Shown here: positions 60,538 through 64,000 of the stretch, in pieces | Layout of the letters: each line of letters opens with the position of its first letter | How positions within the stretch are numbered: the stretch's first letter is position 1 | NCBI GenBank assembly: GCA_964634815.1 | Contig: CAZWMD010000004.1 | Coordinates: forward strand, 1-64,000 | Direction of reading: 5' to 3' | Origin: JALZVT01 sp964634815 | GTDB taxonomy: Bacteria > Pseudomonadota > Gammaproteobacteria > Pseudomonadales > Azotimanducaceae | Length of the DNA: 64,000 nucleotides | The notes under the pieces: generated by a model | Seen by the model: the letters and a program-made list of their open reading frames with translations, nothing else | The model's database searches: none | Told to the model about the DNA's origin: nothing | Made by a program: the position numbers and the translations under genes

Positions 60538-61503
60538 ATGCTTGGCAAAAGAACTTTAGTGGCGGCAACAATCGCGACTACTCTGGTCCTGTTGGGGTGC
60601 AAGTCGCAGCCGGGGGCACCCGTGGTCGACGCCTCTCCCGGAGTTGCGCCCACTGATCAAGCCATTCCACCAGCACTCCAGGCAATGATTAAGGAATGGA
60701 ATGATCCGGAGATCCAATCGGTCGCGCCATTTCAGATCTTCGACAATCTCTACTACGTTGGCATCGACTGGGTGGCAGCCTATGTATTGAAGACCTCTTC
60801 AGGACTGGTACTTATTGATAGCCTCTACGGACCCTGGGTTACGCCCATGCTCGACAACATGCGCTCTCTCGGGCTTGATCCCGAAGATATCCGCTACGTG
60901 CTGGTTACCCATGGTCACTTCGATCACGCAGGTGGGGCCGCTGAGATTCACCGCCGTTACGGGGCAACCGTTGTGATGACCAAGGAAGACTGGGCTCTGG
61001 CGCGCGAGCCTGCCAGCATTCCCGCCTTTGCCATGGATGTACCGGCCACGGGCCAGGTTGCAGAGGACGGCGACATTATTGAGCTTGGAGACACAAGGAT
61101 CGAATTGTTCAAAACGCCGGGTCATACCGAAGGTGTCCTGTCGATGCGCTATCCCGTGCGCGATGGCAACAACACCTATACTGCCGTGACCCTCGGCGGT
61201 GTGGGGCTGAATTTCAGCGGCGTCGAGCGCACCCAAAGCTATCTCGCAAGTTACAGCCGACTGCAAAACTCCATCGCTGCTGACGCCAGCGTAAGCCTGC
61301 CAAATCACGCCCGGATGGGCCGGGTGTTTGAGCGTGCTGAACTACTGAAAGACCGTCGCCCAGGCGAGGCTCATCCTTTTGTGGACAAAAACGGGTTTGC
61401 AGCAGACCTGCAACGATTCATCCTTGGGGCCGAAGAAAAACTGGTCGCTGAAAAGAACGGAACCGCAAAAGATCCATTGGCAGAATTATCAAAAAGTCTT
61501 TAG
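60538..61503 (+). CDS. MBL-fold metallo-hydrolase lipoprotein (B3-like)
   Basis: The 321-residue protein has a lipoprotein signal (TLVAATIATTLVLLGCKS), so lipidation is expected at Cys21. The metallo-beta-lactamase core shows the zinc motif THGHFDHAGG (His125, His127, Asp129, His130), the third-strand His in TPGHTEGVL and the later His in SLPNHARMG. The set resembles subclass-B3-like hydrolases that need not degrade beta-lactams. The ATG at 60538 is 9 bases from AAAAGGGG, which favours it over the GTG at 60532. The stop overlaps the MFS stop by 4 bp on the other strand. Confidence 0.87.
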   Translation: MLGKRTLVAATIATTLVLLGCKSQPGAPVVDASPGVAPTDQAIPPALQAMIKEWNDPEIQSVAPFQIFDNLYYVGIDWVAAYVLKTSSGLVLIDSLYGPWVTPMLDNMRSLGLDPEDIRYVLVTHGHFDHAGGAAEIHRRYGATVVMTKEDWALAREPASIPAFAMDVPATGQVAEDGDIIELGDTRIELFKTPGHTEGVLSMRYPVRDGNNTYTAVTLGGVGLNFSGVERTQSYLASYSRLQNSIAADASVSLPNHARMGRVFERAELLKDRRPGEAHPFVDKNGFAADLQRFILGAEEKLVAEKNGTAKDPLAELSKSL

Positions 61504-62747
61504 CGGATACCCGGCTTGGGCACGAGCAGAATCATAACCGCTGACGCAAGATTCAATCCCGCCACCACCGTAATTGCTCCATCGTAGTTGCCCACCACAT
61601 CGTAGTAGTAGCTGGAAAGTAGCGGCGCAGAAGCCCCCATGATCATAGACACCGGCATTGCCACGCCACGGATCGAGCCCAGATACCGCCGGCCAAAGTA
61701 GCCCGCCCAAATGACCTCTTGCAAGGGGATCATGCCGCCCCACCCCATGCCCAGGCCAATGTATCCGGCATACAACCAGCCAAGGCTACCCTGACTTTGG
61801 CCAAACACGATTACTAAAATAGCTACACCCGTAATGGCGGCAGACAGGGAGGCAAGCCGACGCGGCGCATCCATTCGGTCGATAAAGTAACCCCATACAG
61901 GTTTAGTCAGCATTGCTGGAACCGACGCAACAGTAATCATCAACGCTGCGGTCACCCGTGGTATGCCCGCATCGGTTACGTATGGAATGGTTTGTAACAG
62001 CATCACACCAATGCCCATAGTGAAGAGACCAAAAGCAAACACAAGCCCATAGAAAGAGATCGTCCGCAGCGCTTGCGCACGGGTCATAGAATTCGAGAAG
62101 TCATCCGCTGCACGCTGAGCGAGACCACTTTCTACCTGGGCATCCGTCTTACCATCGGGATGCAGACCGTGGTCTTCCGGAGCCCGGCGCATAATCAATA
62201 CCACCGGCACCATCACTGCGAGTGAGAACAATGACAGCCATTTCCAGGCATCGCGCCAGCCAACAACGTCTATGCCCCAGGTTATGCCTGGTGTGATGAG
62301 CACACCGGCAAAAGACACCCCCATCGCAGCCCAGGCGACCGCGCTTCCTCGCAGCTCTACAAACCACTTGGCCAGGGTGACATTAACTACCAGGTTGCCC
62401 AGAAGTGCCGCCCCAGTGGTGAGCGCCAGGCCATTAATAAACCACCAGCCGTAAACCGTCTCGACAAAGGCGTGGGCATAAATCGAGACACCAAGCAGGC
62501 AGGTACCTACCACCATAAATCGACGCGGGCCAAGACGATCTACATAGGCACCAACAAAAAAACCAACCACCGCCATAACCACATGCCCAATCGTGCGAGG
62601 CACGGTGAAGTCATAGCGCGACCACCCAAGCTCCTCGAGCATGGGCGCCATGAAGGCGCTCAGCACATAGTTTTGCGTGCCTACTGCGATGAATTGGGCA
62701 ACAAAAGCCGCCCCAATCAGGTAGTAGCCGTAATAGATTTTTTTCAG
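61500..62747 (-). CDS. MFS transporter (probable CTG start coupled to a crotonase gene)
   Basis: The 415-residue reading has twelve membrane helices, with GFFVGAYVDRLGPRRFMVVGT at loop 2-3 and a matching second half after residue 210 (TMGIGVMLLQTIPYV, KPVWGYFIDRMDAPRRL). It looks like a monocarboxylate/oxalate-type MFS carrier. Starting at the GTG at 62666 would delete most of helix 1 (YYGYYLIGAAFVAQFIAVGTQNY), yet no ATG, GTG or TTG precedes it in frame before a TGA. A CTG at 62747 gives MKKIYYGYYLIG, forms a CTGA overlap with the crotonase stop, and has GGGAA six bases upstream, so I use it. Confidence 0.78.
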   Translation of the reverse strand: MKKIYYGYYLIGAAFVAQFIAVGTQNYVLSAFMAPMLEELGWSRYDFTVPRTIGHVVMAVVGFFVGAYVDRLGPRRFMVVGTCLLGVSIYAHAFVETVYGWWFINGLALTTGAALLGNLVVNVTLAKWFVELRGSAVAWAAMGVSFAGVLITPGITWGIDVVGWRDAWKWLSLFSLAVMVPVVLIMRRAPEDHGLHPDGKTDAQVESGLAQRAADDFSNSMTRAQALRTISFYGLVFAFGLFTMGIGVMLLQTIPYVTDAGIPRVTAALMITVASVPAMLTKPVWGYFIDRMDAPRRLASLSAAITGVAILVIVFGQSQGSLGWLYAGYIGLGMGWGGMIPLQEVIWAGYFGRRYLGSIRGVAMPVSMIMGASAPLLSSYYYDVVGNYDGAITVVAGLNLASAVMILLVPKPGIR

Positions 62748-63349
62748 GAAAATTCCCGCTCATCCCACCAGGGGAAGTAAGGAGGCATATCTGCGCTGAC
62801 CTTATCGGGGAACACGGCTGGACGTTTCTCCAGAAACGACTCAACACCTTCCTTGCTGTCTGGCGACTTGCCGCGATGGTAAATACCTCGCGAATCTATC
62901 TTGTGCGCTTCCATAGGGTGATCCGCGTTGAGCATGCGCCACATCATGTGTCGAATGAGCGTGACAGATACCGATGACGTGTTTTCTACAATCTCACGGG
63001 CAATCTCACGGGCGCGAGGCAACAATTCTTCGGGAGCCAGGGGTTTTCGAATCAGACCGCCCTCATACGCCTCCTGTGCATTAAACACCTTGCCGCTGTA
63101 ACACCACTCAAGTGCCTGGCTGATCCCCACCACGCGCGGCAGAAAGTAGCTGGAGCAGGCTTCCGGCACGATGCCACGACGCGCAAAAACAAANNNNNNN
63201 NNNNNNNNNNNNNNNNNNNNNNNNNNNNNNNNNNNNNNNNNNNNNNNNNNNNNNNNNNNNNNNNNNNNNNNNNNNNNNNNNNNNNNNNNNNNNAAGGTAA
63301 TCGTAAGAACGTTATCTTCTACCTCGTAAATAATAGTCTCGTAAGCCAC
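62744..63349 (-). CDS. Enoyl-CoA hydratase-type crotonase, interrupted by a 100-N gap
   Basis: The 5' end (MAYETIIYEVEDNVLTIT) and the C-terminal half (FVFARRGIVPEACSSYFLPRVVGISQALEWCYSGK, then the tail PYFPWWDEREFS) belong to one crotonase. The gap takes up only 34 codon positions, but relatives have about 120 residues there, including the oxyanion loop and first Glu, so most of the active site is missing from the sequence. The GTG at 63349 has a GAGGGAGA site at good distance; the GTG at 63355 is too close. It is coupled to the MFS gene by a CTGA overlap. Confidence 0.75.
   Translation of the reverse strand: MAYETIIYEVEDNVLTITXXXXXXXXXXXXXXXXXXXXXXXXXXXXXXXXXXFVFARRGIVPEACSSYFLPRVVGISQALEWCYSGKVFNAQEAYEGGLIRKPLAPEELLPRAREIAREIVENTSSVSVTLIRHMMWRMLNADHPMEAHKIDSRGIYHRGKSPDSKEGVESFLEKRPAVFPDKVSADMPPYFPWWDEREFS
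62989..63012. repeat. 12-bp tandem duplication in the gapped crotonase gene
   Basis: caatctcacggg occurs at 62989-63000 and 63001-63012. On the minus strand it encodes REIA-REIV, so the duplication adds four residues to a helix and keeps the frame. Confidence 0.92.
63194..63293. other. Assembly gap of exactly 100 N
   Basis: A placeholder gap inside the crotonase gene. Unlike the first gap, its edges share no sequence, so real DNA, probably around 350 bp judging from protein length, is missing. Confidence 0.97.
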
Positions 63350-63487
63350 AACCACTCTCCCTCGTTAATCAAAGTTCTCTCGTCTCCGGTTATGGTGCCT
63401 GACTCAGACCGGGAATTCAGCGCTCGAACCTGTTGGCCTGCCTGATCTGGCATAGAATGCACGCCTAAAAAGGATTGGATTCTGACA

Positions 63488-64000
63488 ATGGCCGACAAGC
63501 ACGCACCCAACGCCACCCACACCGGTATGAGGGTCGGAGTATCCCTGCCGGTTCGCGAGCTGCAAAACGATCTGGGGGCTATTCGAGCCTTTGCCCAGGC
63601 GGCAGAAGCCCTGGGGCTCAGCCATCTGCGTGTCCCTGACCAGGTAATCAGGCCCGGCAACAAGCACCTGCATGAGTCGCTGACACTGCTCGCCTGGCTC
63701 GCTGGTTGCACAAGTACCATCGAATTGGTGCCGTCCGTCGTTGTTCTGCCTGTTCGCCAGACCGCCCTGGTTGCAAAACAGGCCGCAGAGATCGACGTAC
63801 TTTCCGGCGGACGTTTGCGGCTCGGCATCGGCGTCGGAGGTAACGCCGAAGAGTACGCCGCGATGGGCATCGACTTTCACACTCGAGGCGCTCGTTGCAG
63901 CGAGCAAATTCAATTGCTGCGAAGGTTGTGGCGCGAACCCACTGTCAGCTTCAAAGGTCGCTTTCACACCCTTACAGAAACGGGTCTTAATCCTCTACCG
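63488..64000 (+). CDS. LLM-class (luciferase-like) oxidoreductase, N-terminal part (3' truncated)
   Basis: The frame stays open to the window edge, giving 171 residues. It shows MRVGVSLPVRELQNDLGAIRAFAQAAEALGLSHLRVPDQV, IELVPSVVVLPVRQTALVAKQAAEIDVLSGGRLRLGIGVGGN and ARCSEQIQLLRRLWREPTVSFKGRFHTL, the core of the LLM TIM barrel. Members of this subgroup are often annotated as F420-dependent. The rest of the gene is outside the window. It is divergent from the gapped crotonase gene; the 138-bp space has no evident regulatory motif. Confidence 0.88.
   Translation, partial: MADKHAPNATHTGMRVGVSLPVRELQNDLGAIRAFAQAAEALGLSHLRVPDQVIRPGNKHLHESLTLLAWLAGCTSTIELVPSVVVLPVRQTALVAKQAAEIDVLSGGRLRLGIGVGGNAEEYAAMGIDFHTRGARCSEQIQLLRRLWREPTVSFKGRFHTLTETGLNPLP

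Noticed and set aside
1..64000. tRNA, rRNA or CRISPR elements
   Set aside because: Reading the intergenic regions showed no cloverleaf-like TTCGANTC/CCA pattern, no rRNA sequence and no regularly spaced repeats.

Overview
The window looks like a chromosomal segment of a free-living, aerobic gammaproteobacterium. Supporting this are the CmoA/CmoB tRNA-modification pair, an OmpR/EnvZ-type two-component pair, the polyphosphate genes ppk1 and ppx, a DUF2959 lipoprotein, a PA0069-type radical SAM gene preceded by a near-perfect gammaproteobacterial LexA box, and a retropepsin / 7TM-transglutaminase / ATP-grasp cluster. The many acyl-CoA dehydrogenases, crotonases, MaoC proteins, LLM (luciferase-like) oxidoreductases and alpha/beta hydrolases suggest a lipid- and organic-acid-using heterotroph of the kind common in the sea. 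That lifestyle and any finer taxonomy are inference. GC is moderate (mid-50s per cent by eye). I see no rRNA, tRNA, insertion sequence, prophage or CRISPR array. Two 100-N scaffold gaps are present (49503-49602 and 63194-63293).

Layout. 1-6.1 kb: CoA and lipid metabolism (crotonases, a MaoC pair, hydrolases), a ChaC-type cyclotransferase and a ClpP-like protease. 6-13.5 kb: envelope and signalling (DUF2959 lipoprotein, OmpA-like protein, OmpR/EnvZ pair, secreted small proteins) plus a thiolase. 13.7-19 kb: SMP-30-like protein, hydrolase, a CinA-NadD-like fusion, an Fpg/Nei glycosylase and a MATE exporter. 19.2-22.6 kb: LLM oxidoreductase, SDR, flavin reductase and acyl-CoA dehydrogenase. 22.7-28.9 kb: lemA, an M48 protease and ppx running into a convergent ppk1. 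29-32.2 kb: cmoA, a fatty-acid desaturase, cmoB. 32.2-37.2 kb: CYTH protein, acyl-CoA dehydrogenase, SmrA-like, PhyH and SOS-box-linked radical SAM genes. 37.3-40.8 kb: a three-gene cluster of a retropepsin-like lipoprotein, a 7TM inactive transglutaminase and a glutamate-ligase-like ATP-grasp enzyme. 42.5-45.4 kb: a NorQ/NorD-like MoxR-VWA pair without an obvious client. 45.4-50.4 kb: response regulator, LysM-FecR protein and CHASE2 histidine kinase on one strand. 51-55.6 kb: DUF4332, HerA-like ATPase, DUF481, Bax-inhibitor-1-like and VOC genes. 55.6-60.5 kb: a minus-strand operon of CoA-transferase, an AruI-like ThDP decarboxylase, an AruH-like aminotransferase and a hydrolase, consistent with 2-oxo-acid or arginine breakdown. 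60.5-64 kb: MBL hydrolase, MFS transporter coupled to a gapped crotonase, and a truncated LLM oxidoreductase.

Packing is tight. Many junctions are 1-11 bp overlaps (TAATG, TAGTG, ATGA, GTGA, and apparently a CTGA with a non-canonical CTG start), and several convergent pairs overlap at their stop codons. Short perfect tandem duplications of 12-18 bp recur through the window, both in coding and non-coding DNA, and one sits at an assembly gap. The most rewarding regions are the SOS-box-linked radical SAM gene, the retropepsin/7TM-TG/ATP-grasp cluster, and the FecR-CHASE2 signalling operon.
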